From contig JBBRZF010000033.1 of NCBI GenBank assembly GCA_038236965.1, forward strand, positions 1 to 25,631: 25,631 nucleotides of DNA. The letters are read 5' to 3'. The notes under the pieces are model-generated. The model was not told where the DNA came from. It was given only the letters and a program-made list of their open reading frames with translations, and ran no database searches. Position 1 is the first letter of the stretch. Every line of letters starts with the position of its first letter. The stretch comes from JBBRZF01 sp038236965. Lineage in GTDB: Bacteria > Acidobacteriota > Terriglobia > Terriglobales > Acidobacteriaceae. The position numbers were made by a program, and so were the translations under genes. Shown here piece by piece: positions 16,300 to 23,679 of the stretch.

Positions 16300-17652
16300 A
16301 TGTATCACGTACTCGTGGTTGACGATGAAGCGGGAATTCGCGATTCCTTGCGCGGCGTGTTGGAAGACGAAGGCTACAAGGTCTCCCTCGCCGCGACCGG
16401 CGAGGCCTGCCTCGAAATGGTCGATAAGAACCACTATGACGTCGTGCTGCTCGATATCTGGCTGCCCGGAATCGATGGTCTCGAAGTACTCGAGCGCCTC
16501 AAAGAATCCGACGAAGCGCCCGAAGTCGTCATGATCAGCGGACACGGCAGTATCGAAACCGCCGTCCGCGCCACCAAGCTCGGCGCATACGACTTCCTGG
16601 AAAAGCCGCTCTCTATCGACAAGACACTCATCCTGGTGAAGAACGCCGCCGACGCAGGGCGTCTGCGGAGCGAAAACGTCGAGCTAAAAAAGCAGACGCT
16701 CTCGAAGAGCGTTATCGTCGGCGACAGCATTCCGATGAAAGCCCTGCGTCAGCAGATGGGCCTCATGGCGCCGACCAATGCGCGCGTGCTTATCTTCGGC
16801 GAAAGCGGTACCGGCAAGGAACTGGTCGCACGCGCCATCCACGCGCAAAGCCTGCGCAAGGACGCGATGTTCGTGGAAGTGAATTGCGCGGCAATTCCCG
16901 AAGACCTCATCGAGAGCGAACTCTTCGGACACCAGCGCGGAGCATTTGCCGGGGCCAGCGCTGACAAAGAAGGAAAATTCCAGAAGGCCGATGGCGGCAC
17001 GCTCTTCCTCGACGAAGTCGGCGATATGAGCCTGAAGACACAATCGAAAGTCTTGCGCACACTCGACGAAGGACGCTTCGCTCCCGTCGGACTCGACGAA
17101 ACCATCACCGTGGATTCGCGCGTGATCGCCGCGACCAACAAGGATTTGGAAGAAGAGATCTCCAAGGGAAATTTCCGCGAGGATCTGTTCTACCGGCTCA
17201 ACGTAGTTCCCTTCTACGTGCCGCCGTTGCGCGAACGTAAAGAGGACACGCCATTGCTGGCGCGCCATTTTCTGCGTGAGTTCTCCGCCGCCTACAGCCG
17301 TCGCACCAAGGAGATCACGGACGACGCCGTGGATACGCTCATGCGTTATTCGTGGCCGGGCAATGTGCGCGAATTGAAGAACGTGATCGAGCGCATCGTC
17401 ATCATGAATCCCACGGTGCATAAGCTGGACCGCAAGCACTTGCCGCCGCTGGTCTATCGCGAAGGCTCGCGTCGCGCGCTTGGGGATTTCAGCACATTGC
17501 ATCAGGCGCGCGCTGCCTACGAACGCGATTACATCCTGAAAAAACTGGATGAAAATCACGGCAACGTAAGCCGCACCGCCGAAGTGTTAGGCCTGGAGCG
17601 CAGCCACATGTATCGCAAGATGAAGGCGCTCGGCATTACCGTGAAGGAATAG
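16300..17652 (+). CDS. ntrX: NtrX-like sigma-54-family response regulator with GAFAGA
   Basis: 450 residues from the ATG at 16300, which places MYHVLVVDDE at the exact start of the receiver; an in-frame ATG at 16240 would add 20 unlikely residues. The receiver (1-120) has Asp8/Asp9, Asp52 (LLDIWLPG), Ser80 at the Thr/Ser switch position and Lys102. The AAA+ domain has Walker A GESGTGKE (167-174) and Walker B LFLDE (235-239). A Fis-type HTH ends the protein (SRTAEVLGLERSHMYRKM). The sigma-54 contact loop reads GAFAGA (214-219) with Ala217 where Thr is standard, so activation through sigma-54 is uncertain. It is paired with the NtrY-like kinase upstream and convergent with era. Confidence 0.87.
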   Translation: MYHVLVVDDEAGIRDSLRGVLEDEGYKVSLAATGEACLEMVDKNHYDVVLLDIWLPGIDGLEVLERLKESDEAPEVVMISGHGSIETAVRATKLGAYDFLEKPLSIDKTLILVKNAADAGRLRSENVELKKQTLSKSVIVGDSIPMKALRQQMGLMAPTNARVLIFGESGTGKELVARAIHAQSLRKDAMFVEVNCAAIPEDLIESELFGHQRGAFAGASADKEGKFQKADGGTLFLDEVGDMSLKTQSKVLRTLDEGRFAPVGLDETITVDSRVIAATNKDLEEEISKGNFREDLFYRLNVVPFYVPPLRERKEDTPLLARHFLREFSAAYSRRTKEITDDAVDTLMRYSWPGNVRELKNVIERIVIMNPTVHKLDRKHLPPLVYREGSRRALGDFSTLHQARAAYERDYILKKLDENHGNVSRTAEVLGLERSHMYRKMKALGITVKE

Positions 17653-17664
17653 CGCGCAGAGAAA

Positions 17665-17692
17665 TAGCCACTGCCCATGCGGGTAGTGGCTA
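17665..17692. terminator. Stem-loop in the convergent ntrX/era spacer
   Basis: A 12-bp stem (17665-17676 with 17681-17692, TAGCCACTGCCC against GGGTAGTGGCTA, one G-T wobble) with an ATGC loop, 13 nt after the ntrX stop and 28 nt from the era stop. Tails are weak (AAGAAAT on plus, TTTCT on minus), so it may serve as a modest bidirectional terminator. Confidence 0.6.
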
Positions 17693-17719
17693 AGAAATAT
17701 CCGTGCAATCGATGATTTG

Positions 17720-18730
17720 CTAACTCTTCTGCTTCGTCGTGGGCTGCTGCTTCGTCTTGGGCTTCTTCATCTTGACCGCGGCTTGCTTCTGGTCCGGGTT
17801 CTTCAGCTTCTCTACCAGCGATTCCATCTGCTTGCGCCAATCCAACTCATCTACGAACTGACGTGAATCGCGCCAGCCGGCGCTGACCTTAACGAAGAGT
17901 TCCAGATAGACTTTCATTCCCAGCATCTTCTCTATCTGCAGACGCGCGGCGGTGCCTATCTTCTTCAGCATGGCGCCCTGGCTGCCGATGACGATGCCCT
18001 TCTGTCCTTCGCGTTCCACTACGATGCTGGCTGCGATGCGCGTCAGCTTTGCGCCTTCCTGATACGCCTCGATGAGTACGGTGGTGGCGTAGGGAACTTC
18101 TTCCATCGTCTGCACCAGCACCTGCTCGCGTATGAATTCCGCGACGAGAAAGCGTTCGGGCTGATCGGTGTATTGGTCTTCGGGAAAATACTTTGGGCCT
18201 GGCGGCAATGCGTCAACAACCTCGCCCAGCAGGCGTTCCAGGCCGCTTCCCTTTTCTGCCGAGATGGGGATGACGGCCGCGTAATCATTGCGCTTCGCCC
18301 ATAGTTCGATGAGCGGCAGCAGCTTCTCTTTCTCCACGAGGTCGATCTTGTTCAGCAGGAGAAAGGTCTTGGTCTGGTTGCGCTTGATGATGTCGAGCAC
18401 GAACTCGTCGCCCGCGCCGAACTTGCTGGCCGCGTCGACGATGTGAAGCAGCAGGTCGCATCCTTCGAGCGAGTCGTAGACCTCCTGCATCATGCGCTTG
18501 TTGAGCGCGTTCTCAGGCTTGTGTACGCCGGGCGTATCGACCAACACGATTTGCGCGGGCGAGTGCTTGCCCTGCTTCTTGACGTGGACGATGCCTTGTA
18601 TGCGGTTGCGCGTAGTCTGCGCCTTGTGCGTGACGATGGCGAGCTTTTCGCCTACGAGAGCGTTCAGCAGCGTGCTCTTGCCGGCGTTAGGACGCCCGAT
18701 GATGGAGACGAATCCGGATCTAAATGCCAT
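17720..18730 (-). CDS. era: GTPase Era
   Basis: 336 residues. G1 GRPNAGKST at 12-20, the TTRN switch (KAQTTRNRIQG), G3 DTPG (VDTPGVHKPENALNK), G4 NKID, and G5 SAEKGSG. The C-terminal KH domain is clear (GIVIGSQGAMLKKIG, then LELFVKVSAGWRDS). Era binds the 3' end region of 16S rRNA and is needed for 30S maturation. Compared with the usual length of about 300 it has an extra basic tail of about 30 residues after LVEKLKN, made of Lys, Gln, Pro and Thr (KKPKTKQQPTTKQKS). There is no ribosome site before the ATG, but TATCAT lies 8 nt upstream. It is convergent with ntrX and alone on its strand here. Confidence 0.97.
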   Translation of the reverse strand: MAFRSGFVSIIGRPNAGKSTLLNALVGEKLAIVTHKAQTTRNRIQGIVHVKKQGKHSPAQIVLVDTPGVHKPENALNKRMMQEVYDSLEGCDLLLHIVDAASKFGAGDEFVLDIIKRNQTKTFLLLNKIDLVEKEKLLPLIELWAKRNDYAAVIPISAEKGSGLERLLGEVVDALPPGPKYFPEDQYTDQPERFLVAEFIREQVLVQTMEEVPYATTVLIEAYQEGAKLTRIAASIVVEREGQKGIVIGSQGAMLKKIGTAARLQIEKMLGMKVYLELFVKVSAGWRDSRQFVDELDWRKQMESLVEKLKNPDQKQAAVKMKKPKTKQQPTTKQKS

Positions 18731-18738
18731 GAGTCTTG

Positions 18739-18744
18739 ATGATA
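18739..18744 (-). promoter_or_regulatory. Candidate -10 for era
   Basis: TATCAT on the minus strand (5/6), 8 nt before the era ATG, with no Shine-Dalgarno and no clear -35. This suggests a leaderless era message. Confidence 0.45.
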
Positions 18745-18824
18745 CAGGATGTCGCCCGCTTCCCTGCGCGACTCGCCGCGGATGCTAAGGTGCAGGGATT
18801 AAAGCCCCGTTGTGGCGTTTGGCT

Positions 18825-18844
18825 GGCACGACTGAAGTCGTGCC
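18825..18844. repeat. REP-like inverted repeat (GGCACGAC/GTCGTGCC)
   Basis: Perfect 8-bp arms with a TGAA loop. Similar GGCACG-N-CGTGCC hairpins are, from memory, frequent in intergenic DNA of Terriglobia, so this is probably a dispersed repeat rather than a terminator (no T tract). Confidence 0.65.
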
Positions 18845-18947
18845 CTGATACAGAGCTCGTTCTTCAAGAGCGCGGAGCTTTGATACGAAGTTCGTAGTTG
18901 AGGTTCGTACTTGAGTGGCGCAGAGTTGCCGAGTGAAGGCCAACGAC

Positions 18948-18968
18948 CGCGAGCGGGGGGCGCTCGCG
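18948..18968. repeat. REP-like inverted repeat (CGCGAGCG/CGCTCGCG)
   Basis: Perfect 8-bp arms around five G residues. It is part of the repeat mosaic downstream of the DUF4440 gene. Confidence 0.65.
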
Positions 18969-19023
18969 CTACATCGAGCAACGGCAACGGCAAGCGCAAC
19001 GGCAGAGGCAAGAGCAACACCAA

Positions 19024-19040
19024 GGCGAGCGTTGCTCGCC
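19024..19040. repeat. REP-like inverted repeat (GGCGAGC/GCTCGCC)
   Basis: Perfect 7-bp arms around a GTT loop, about 70 nt beyond the DUF4440 stop. It could end the minus-strand transcript but lacks a T tract. Confidence 0.55.
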
Positions 19041-19107
19041 CGCCACGGACGAGGGCGTCCGGGCCCAATTCAGGCAAGAGCAACGGCAACACCAAAGCAA
19101 AGTCTGT

Positions 19108-19584
19108 TTACTTGGAATCGCTGTTCCACATATCCTGAATCGCTTTCCACTTGCCGTCTGCGCCCTTGCGCCAGACGCAGAGATACTTCCCCTTATCGAC
19201 GATCATCTTTCCGTCGGGACCTTTCATGGAGTCCTCATAGGTACCTGCGGTCCAGCCAAGATTATTCTCGACTCCGGCCGACGTCGACTTCCAGGAGATA
19301 TTGAAGCTGGGGTCTGAGAAATAGTTTGCCCAGACTTTGCGGGCAGCGGCGCGTCCGTGCGCCAATGGTTGGTTGGGCGGATAGGCGTTGGCGTCGTCGG
19401 CATAGAACGATGCCACGCGATCGACATCGCGGGCACCAGCGGCCTTCGACCAATCATCATCGAGTGCGATCAAGGCCTTCGTTTTCGCGTCGTCGGTTCC
19501 GGCGAACGAGGTGCTGGCTAAGCAAAGGAAGATGCCGCAACAGAACACTCCCGCAGCAACGAACTGCCATAAACGATTTGTCAT
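19108..19584 (-). CDS. Exported DUF4440/SnoaL-like (NTF2-fold) protein
   Basis: 158 residues with a signal peptide (hydrophobic WQFVAAGVFCCGIFLCLA, probable cleavage after STSFA near residue 28). The mature part is a small cystatin-like/NTF2 fold: DDDWSKAAGARDVDRVASFY, the DDANAYPPNQPLAHGRAAARKVW block, and the C-terminal LCVWRKGADGKWKAIQDMWN typical of DUF4440. These domains are ketosteroid-isomerase-like; some are enzymes, many only bind ligands, and no catalytic set is identifiable here. It is probably periplasmic. AAGGAGA sits 8 nt before the ATG. It follows ppk2 by 87 nt on the same strand, so it may be the last gene of that unit. Confidence 0.85.
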   Translation of the reverse strand: MTNRLWQFVAAGVFCCGIFLCLASTSFAGTDDAKTKALIALDDDWSKAAGARDVDRVASFYADDANAYPPNQPLAHGRAAARKVWANYFSDPSFNISWKSTSAGVENNLGWTAGTYEDSMKGPDGKMIVDKGKYLCVWRKGADGKWKAIQDMWNSDSK

Positions 19585-19671
19585 CCGTGTTCTCCTTAGT
19601 TTGTCTCTGCTGCTACTGCCTTGGTGGAAACTTGTGAACGTAGAGCTGATGTGTCGGCTGCGGCTGGATGC

Positions 19672-20568
19672 TCACTTTTCCTCCACCAAGTTGGCCCTGA
19701 CCTCGGCAAGCTGCTTGCGCTTGGCTGCATCGACGGCGGGGTATTTCAGGTTGAGGCCTGCCAGCGTGTCGGCCACTACGGAGCCGACGACGAGGCGGGT
19801 GAACCACTTGTTGTCTGCGGGCACGACAAACCACGGCGCATGTTTGGTGGCCGTGTTCTGGATCATGTCCTCGTAGGCGTCCTGATACTCTTTCCAGCAA
19901 TCGCGTTCGCGCAGGTCAGCTTCTGAGAATTTCCAGTTCTTGTGTGGGTCGTCGAGTCTCGCAAGGAATCGCTTCTTCTGCTCGGCCTTGGATACGTTGA
20001 GGAAAAATTTTCGGATGACGACGCCGTTTCGCGTCAGGTATCGCTCGTAGGCGTTGATGTCCTCGAATCTCTGCTGCCAGATCTTCTTGCTGATCAACTC
20101 ATCGGGGAGGTGCTGCGCTTCCAGCAGGTTTCGGTGCACGCGGACGACCAGCACTTCCTCATAGTAAGAGCGATTGAAGATGCCGATACGGCCTCGTTCA
20201 GGGACGCGGGAGACGGAGCGCCACAAGAAATCGTGATCGAGTTCCTCGGTGGACGGCGACTTGAAGGAATAAACCTGGCAACCTTGCGGATTGATTCCCG
20301 ACATCACGTGCTTGATGGTGCTGTCTTTTCCCGCGGCGTCCATGGCCTGAAAGATCAGCAAAAGTGCCCAGCGGTCCTGCGCATATAACTTGTCCTGGAA
20401 GTCGGCGAGCTGGTGAACACTCTTCTGTAGCAAGTCAATAGCCGTGGGTTTGAACTCCTCCGATAGCCCGCCTGTATCGCCAGGATCGTGATCCTTCAGT
20501 TTGAAGTTCTTCCCTTTGTCCACGCGATAAGGCTCAACGAACTCTGACAGCCGGTGTCTGTTTTTCAA
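19672..20568 (-). CDS. ppk2: Polyphosphate:nucleotide phosphotransferase, PPK2 class III-like
   Basis: 298 residues from a TTG start at 20568-20566, chosen because AGGAGG (minus strand) lies 6 nt upstream and the product then begins with the family's N-terminus (EPYRVDKGKNFKLKDHDPGD). The same frame is open another 940 nt upstream, but that part is Arg/His-rich nonsense over the corC gene. Walker A is QAMDAAGKDST (74-84); the FNRSYYEEVLVVRVH block (131-145) and NRNGVV/FFLNVSK region match the PPK2_rel_1/class III group. Such enzymes use polyphosphate to phosphorylate AMP and ADP, and can run in reverse. They are cytosolic. It lies 53 nt after the CorC-like gene in the ybeY unit. Exact nucleotide preference is inferred from family only. 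Confidence 0.93.
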   Translation of the reverse strand: MKNRHRLSEFVEPYRVDKGKNFKLKDHDPGDTGGLSEEFKPTAIDLLQKSVHQLADFQDKLYAQDRWALLLIFQAMDAAGKDSTIKHVMSGINPQGCQVYSFKSPSTEELDHDFLWRSVSRVPERGRIGIFNRSYYEEVLVVRVHRNLLEAQHLPDELISKKIWQQRFEDINAYERYLTRNGVVIRKFFLNVSKAEQKKRFLARLDDPHKNWKFSEADLRERDCWKEYQDAYEDMIQNTATKHAPWFVVPADNKWFTRLVVGSVVADTLAGLNLKYPAVDAAKRKQLAEVRANLVEEK

Positions 20569-20621
20569 AGGGATCCTCCTGAAGATCAGGCTTCTTCGTC
20601 GTTGCGTTGGGCGGAGCGCAC

Positions 20622-21866
20622 CTAGGGTTCGCCGATGGCGGTGATGCGGAGTTTGTTGACGCGACGGCTGGTGGATTCGAGAACTTCGAATCGCAGCCCT
20701 TCTAACTCCACGGTCTCGCCGGGTTGGGGGATGTGTCCGGCGATCTCGCTGACGAGGCCCCCGACGGTGGTAGCTTCGTGCTCGTCCACGCGGACCTCGA
20801 ACAGTTCGTTCAGGCGGTCCACGTCCATGTTTCCGGTGACGACGTAAACGAGATCGCTTTCGCGGACGACGTCTGCCTTTTCGCGTTCGTTGCGAATCTC
20901 GCCGACGATCTCTTCCACGAGGTCTTCGATGGTGACGACGCCGGCCATGCCGCCATATTCGTCGATGACGACAGCCATGCGGATGTTGTCGCGCTGCATC
21001 TCGCGCAGCAGTTCGCTGCCGCGCTTGGTTTCCGGGATGAAATAAACGTTGGTGTCCATCAACTCGGCAACGATGCGCGTGGAGGCATCGGTGTCCATGA
21101 CCTGAAGGAGGTCGTGGGCGAAGAGGACTCCCTTGATGTGGTCGAGATCGGCTTCGTAGACGGGGATGCGCGAGAAGGCCCGCGTGCGGACTAGTTCGGT
21201 GACCTGCTCCACGGTGGTCTCCATGGGCACGGCGACGACGTCGGGACGCGGGGTCATAACCTCGCGCACCAGCTTGTCGCCGAATTCGACGACGGAGTGG
21301 ATGAGGTCGCGATCGCCTTCTTCGAGAATGCCTTCGTCCTGACCGGCCTCGATGAGCGCATCGACGGCTTCGGAAGGATGCTCGGGCTCTTCCTCGATGT
21401 TCTCGCGCGTAAGGGAGACCACGGACTGCATGAAGCCCAGCATCAGCGTGAGCGGCATGACCAGGTATACGAGCAGACGCAGCAGAGGACGCAGAGTGAC
21501 TAGCCATGTGCCGCGTGTCCGCGAGAAGAATACGTAGGGCAGGAAGCGATGAAAGACAGTGATGATGAGCGAGAGGATGATGAAGGCCTGGACGACTTCC
21601 GAAGCGTGCCAGCCTTTATCGGCGAATACGGAATAGGAGACGAGCAGCGCGATGCCGGCGATGGAAAGCTGCTCCAGCAAGGCCATCGACAGATAGGCGC
21701 GTTGCTTGCTGACGCCGAGGTGCGGCTCGATCTGGGATTCGAAGATCTCGATATTTTCCTGAAACTCGCGGGAGAGGAATTTTCCGGCTTCGGTGTGGAG
21801 ACGCGCGGTATAGGAGACGAGCGTGTTGATGCCGATGAGGACAAGAGTAGCGAAGAAAAGAATCAT
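20622..21866 (-). CDS. CorC/YbeX-like CBS protein with atypical membrane domain
   Basis: 414 residues. The C-terminal two-thirds is a standard CorC: CBS pair from about 201 (REVMTPRPDVVAVPMETTVE ...) with VVIDEYGGMAGVVTIEDLVE, then the CorC_HlyC domain to the end. The N-terminal 150 residues hold hydrophobic segments at about 1-18, 60-80, 92-113 and 122-148, but the DUF21 signature GExxPK is absent; HRFLPYVFFSR stands at the comparable place. The gene overlaps ybeY by 4 nt (ATGA), the same partnership as ybeX with ybeY in proteobacteria, where YbeX links Mg2+ handling and ribosome metabolism. Its role in transport is uncertain given the altered membrane part. ppk2 follows in the same unit. 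Confidence 0.88.
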   Translation of the reverse strand: MILFFATLVLIGINTLVSYTARLHTEAGKFLSREFQENIEIFESQIEPHLGVSKQRAYLSMALLEQLSIAGIALLVSYSVFADKGWHASEVVQAFIILSLIITVFHRFLPYVFFSRTRGTWLVTLRPLLRLLVYLVMPLTLMLGFMQSVVSLTRENIEEEPEHPSEAVDALIEAGQDEGILEEGDRDLIHSVVEFGDKLVREVMTPRPDVVAVPMETTVEQVTELVRTRAFSRIPVYEADLDHIKGVLFAHDLLQVMDTDASTRIVAELMDTNVYFIPETKRGSELLREMQRDNIRMAVVIDEYGGMAGVVTIEDLVEEIVGEIRNEREKADVVRESDLVYVVTGNMDVDRLNELFEVRVDEHEATTVGGLVSEIAGHIPQPGETVELEGLRFEVLESTSRRVNKLRITAIGEP

Positions 21867-22420
21867 CGCTTTAGCCCCTTCTGGCTTCCAGCGGTGGCCT
21901 TCGTAGGAGCGGGCGACTTACGCGCGGAGGATTTTCGCGCAGCAGGCTTGAGCGTTTTCTTGGCGGCAGTTTTCTTCACGGCAGTTTTGTTAGGCGAGCT
22001 GTGAGCGCGCTCGATGAGGCCTTCGTGCAATCCGAGGGATTCGCGGAGGCACTGTTCTTTGCGGGCCATCGCGCCGTCATCGGTTTCGTGGTTGAGTCCG
22101 GCGAGGTGGAGCATGCCGTGGAGCATGAGAATCTTCAGTTCGGTGAGCGCGCCGTGTCCGAACTGGCAGCCGTTTTCGCAAGCGATGTCGGCGGAGATGG
22201 CGATGTCTCCTGCTTCGCCGGGCATTGCCGAGGGAAACGAAAGCACGTCGGTGGGCTTGTCACGGCGACGGAAGCGGCGGTTGAGGTCGCGTATCTCGTC
22301 GCTGGAGGTGATGAGCACATTGAATTCGCCGGACAATCCCGCAGCCTTACGCGCACGAGCGGCAAAGCCACGCAAGGCGGGTTCGGTGACTCCGGCAATC
22401 CGTTTTCGCAAAATGATCAA
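21863..22420 (-). CDS. ybeY: Endoribonuclease YbeY with basic C-terminal tail
   Basis: 185 residues from a TTG start (MIILRKRIAG); GGAAGAAG lies about 8 nt upstream. The UPF0054 core is complete: LNRRFRRRDKPTDVLSFP, GDIAIS, and the zinc motif HGMLHLAGLNHE with His101, His105 and His111. The usual Asp before the third His is Asn110. YbeY acts in 16S rRNA 3'-end maturation and 70S quality control. After about residue 143 comes a 42-residue Lys/Ala/Ser/Pro tail of histone-H1-like composition (KKTAAKKTLKPAARKSSARK), not part of the normal fold and suited to RNA binding. The stop overlaps the CorC-like start by 4 nt. A terminator separates it from phoH upstream, so it may have its own promoter or depend on read-through. 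Confidence 0.94.
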   Translation of the reverse strand: MIILRKRIAGVTEPALRGFAARARKAAGLSGEFNVLITSSDEIRDLNRRFRRRDKPTDVLSFPSAMPGEAGDIAISADIACENGCQFGHGALTELKILMLHGMLHLAGLNHETDDGAMARKEQCLRESLGLHEGLIERAHSSPNKTAVKKTAAKKTLKPAARKSSARKSPAPTKATAGSQKGLKR

Positions 22421-22448
22421 TCGTTAACTTCTTCCCCACGGCGACATC

Positions 22449-22491
22449 AAAACAAAATGAAAGCGGGAGAACGCCTGAGACGTCCTCCCGC
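22449..22491 (-). terminator. Rho-independent terminator after phoH
   Basis: On the minus strand an 11-bp stem (22491-22481 with 22473-22463, GCGGGAGGACG against CGTTCTCCCGC, one wobble), 7-nt loop, then TTTCATTTTGTTTT. It lies 17 nt after the phoH stop and partly or wholly uncouples phoH from ybeY-corC-ppk2. Confidence 0.8.
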
Positions 22492-22508
22492 CGGATGTTA
22501 CCAGTTTT

Positions 22509-23615
22509 CTAGTCCTGAACGCGATTGTCGCTCAATCCGGGAGCAATGACCGAGGCTTCCGGAGTAAGGGGAGCAATGTTGTTCGCGACCTTGGCCGCCG
22601 CGTTGCCATTGCCCCTTGCAGCTGCGGAACCGTTGGCTTCGGCCTCGAGCTGCAACGTCAATTGCGCTTCGGTACGAGTCTTGTTTTCCTCGTAGGCGCG
22701 GATGATGCGCTGCACCAGGTGGTGCCGCACCACGTCGCCTTCGTCGAAGTACTGGAACGAGATGCCTTCGACATTCTTGAGGATATTGGAGGCCTCGACC
22801 AGTCCGCTGCGACTGGCGTTGGGCAGATCGATCTGGGTGATGTCTCCGGTAATGACGGCCTTGGAGTTGAATCCGAGGCGCGTCACGAACATCTTCATCT
22901 GCTCGCTAGTGGTGTTCTGCGCTTCGTCGAGAATGACGAAGGAATCATTCAGGGTGCGTCCGCGCATGAAGGCGATGGGCGCGATCTCGATGATATTTTT
23001 TTCGAGATAGCGGTCCACTTTCTCCGGTTCCAGCATGTCGTAAAGCGCGTCGTAGAGCGGACGGAGATAGGGATCGACCTTCTCCTGCAAGGTGCCGGGA
23101 AGGAAACCCAATCGTTCGCCTGCTTCGACGGCAGGTCGCGCGAGGATGATGCGGCTGACTCGCTTGTTGAGCAACGCCGCGATTCCCATCGCCACCGCCA
23201 GGTATGTCTTGCCCGTGCCTGCCGGCCCAATGCCAAACACCATGTCACTTTTTTCGATGGCCTCGATATAACGCCGCTGGTTGATGCTCTTGGGCTGAAC
23301 GGCGCGCTTGCCAAAGGAACGCTGTTTGCCAGCGTCCGCGAGGCTTTTGAGCGTAGCCGTTTCGTCCGTGATCACCACTTTCAGCAGGGAATGGAGATCG
23401 CCGTTCTGAAAGGTGTGGCCGCTGCGCTGCAGGCTTTCGAAATCCGTGAAAACCTGTTCAACGCGTGAGACGTCGCGCGGAGCTCCGTCGAGCTCCACCG
23501 AATCTGCGCGGAGGTTGATGGCCACGTTGAGACCGTCTTCCAGAAGGCGCAGGTTTTCGTCACGAGTACCGAATAGCGTTTCGATGTTCGGGCTGATATC
23601 GATTTTTTTCTTCAT
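22509..23615 (-). CDS. phoH: PhoH-like ATPase (YbeZ)
   Basis: 368 residues. A short KH-like N-terminal part (about 20-85) is followed by the PhoH P-loop ATPase: Walker A GPAGTGKT at 130-137, LARPAVEAGERLGFLPG, Walker B FVILDEAQN, and GDITQIDLP. It is the YbeZ type normally encoded beside ybeY, which it binds; an RNA helicase/NTPase role in rRNA processing is proposed for the family. The last 45 residues are a low-complexity Ala/Asn-rich tail (NGSAAARGNGNAAAKVANN). The ATG follows a stop codon of a doubtful upstream frame directly. AGAGGA lies about 15 nt upstream, rather far for a ribosome site. It is in divergent orientation to rpsT. Confidence 0.95.
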   Translation of the reverse strand: MKKKIDISPNIETLFGTRDENLRLLEDGLNVAINLRADSVELDGAPRDVSRVEQVFTDFESLQRSGHTFQNGDLHSLLKVVITDETATLKSLADAGKQRSFGKRAVQPKSINQRRYIEAIEKSDMVFGIGPAGTGKTYLAVAMGIAALLNKRVSRIILARPAVEAGERLGFLPGTLQEKVDPYLRPLYDALYDMLEPEKVDRYLEKNIIEIAPIAFMRGRTLNDSFVILDEAQNTTSEQMKMFVTRLGFNSKAVITGDITQIDLPNASRSGLVEASNILKNVEGISFQYFDEGDVVRHHLVQRIIRAYEENKTRTEAQLTLQLEAEANGSAAARGNGNAAAKVANNIAPLTPEASVIAPGLSDNRVQD

Positions 23616-23663
23616 TTAGGGTTGGGCGTCATCCTCTTGCGCAAAAGCGCAGGCGTCTGAGGT

Positions 23664-23679
23664 CGCAGCCAAGGCTGCG
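23664..23679. repeat. REP-like inverted repeat (CGCAGCC/GGCTGCG)
   Basis: Perfect 7-bp arms with an AA loop, about 50 nt upstream of phoH. It is similar in style to the repeats at 18825-19040. Confidence 0.55.

Larger units (their letters stand above)
18731..19107. other. 377-bp noncoding spacer made of palindromic repeats
   Basis: No believable gene. It contains three strong inverted repeats (18825-18844, 18948-18968, 19024-19040), a TACGAA-G-TTCGTA inverted repeat near 18876-18888, and CAACGGCAA-type short repeats at about 18980-19095. Open frames on both strands are low-complexity translations of these repeats (Leu/Pro-rich or Asn/Gly/Lys-rich). Confidence 0.7.

Noticed and set aside
18799..19095. 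98-residue minus-strand open frame (Leu/Pro/Arg-rich)
   Set aside because: It is a translation of palindromic and CAACGGCAA-type repeats, with no domain and no ribosome site.
18911..19138. 75-residue plus-strand open frame (Asn/Gly/Lys-rich)
   Set aside because: Low-complexity translation of the same repeats, and it runs into the antisense of the DUF4440 gene.
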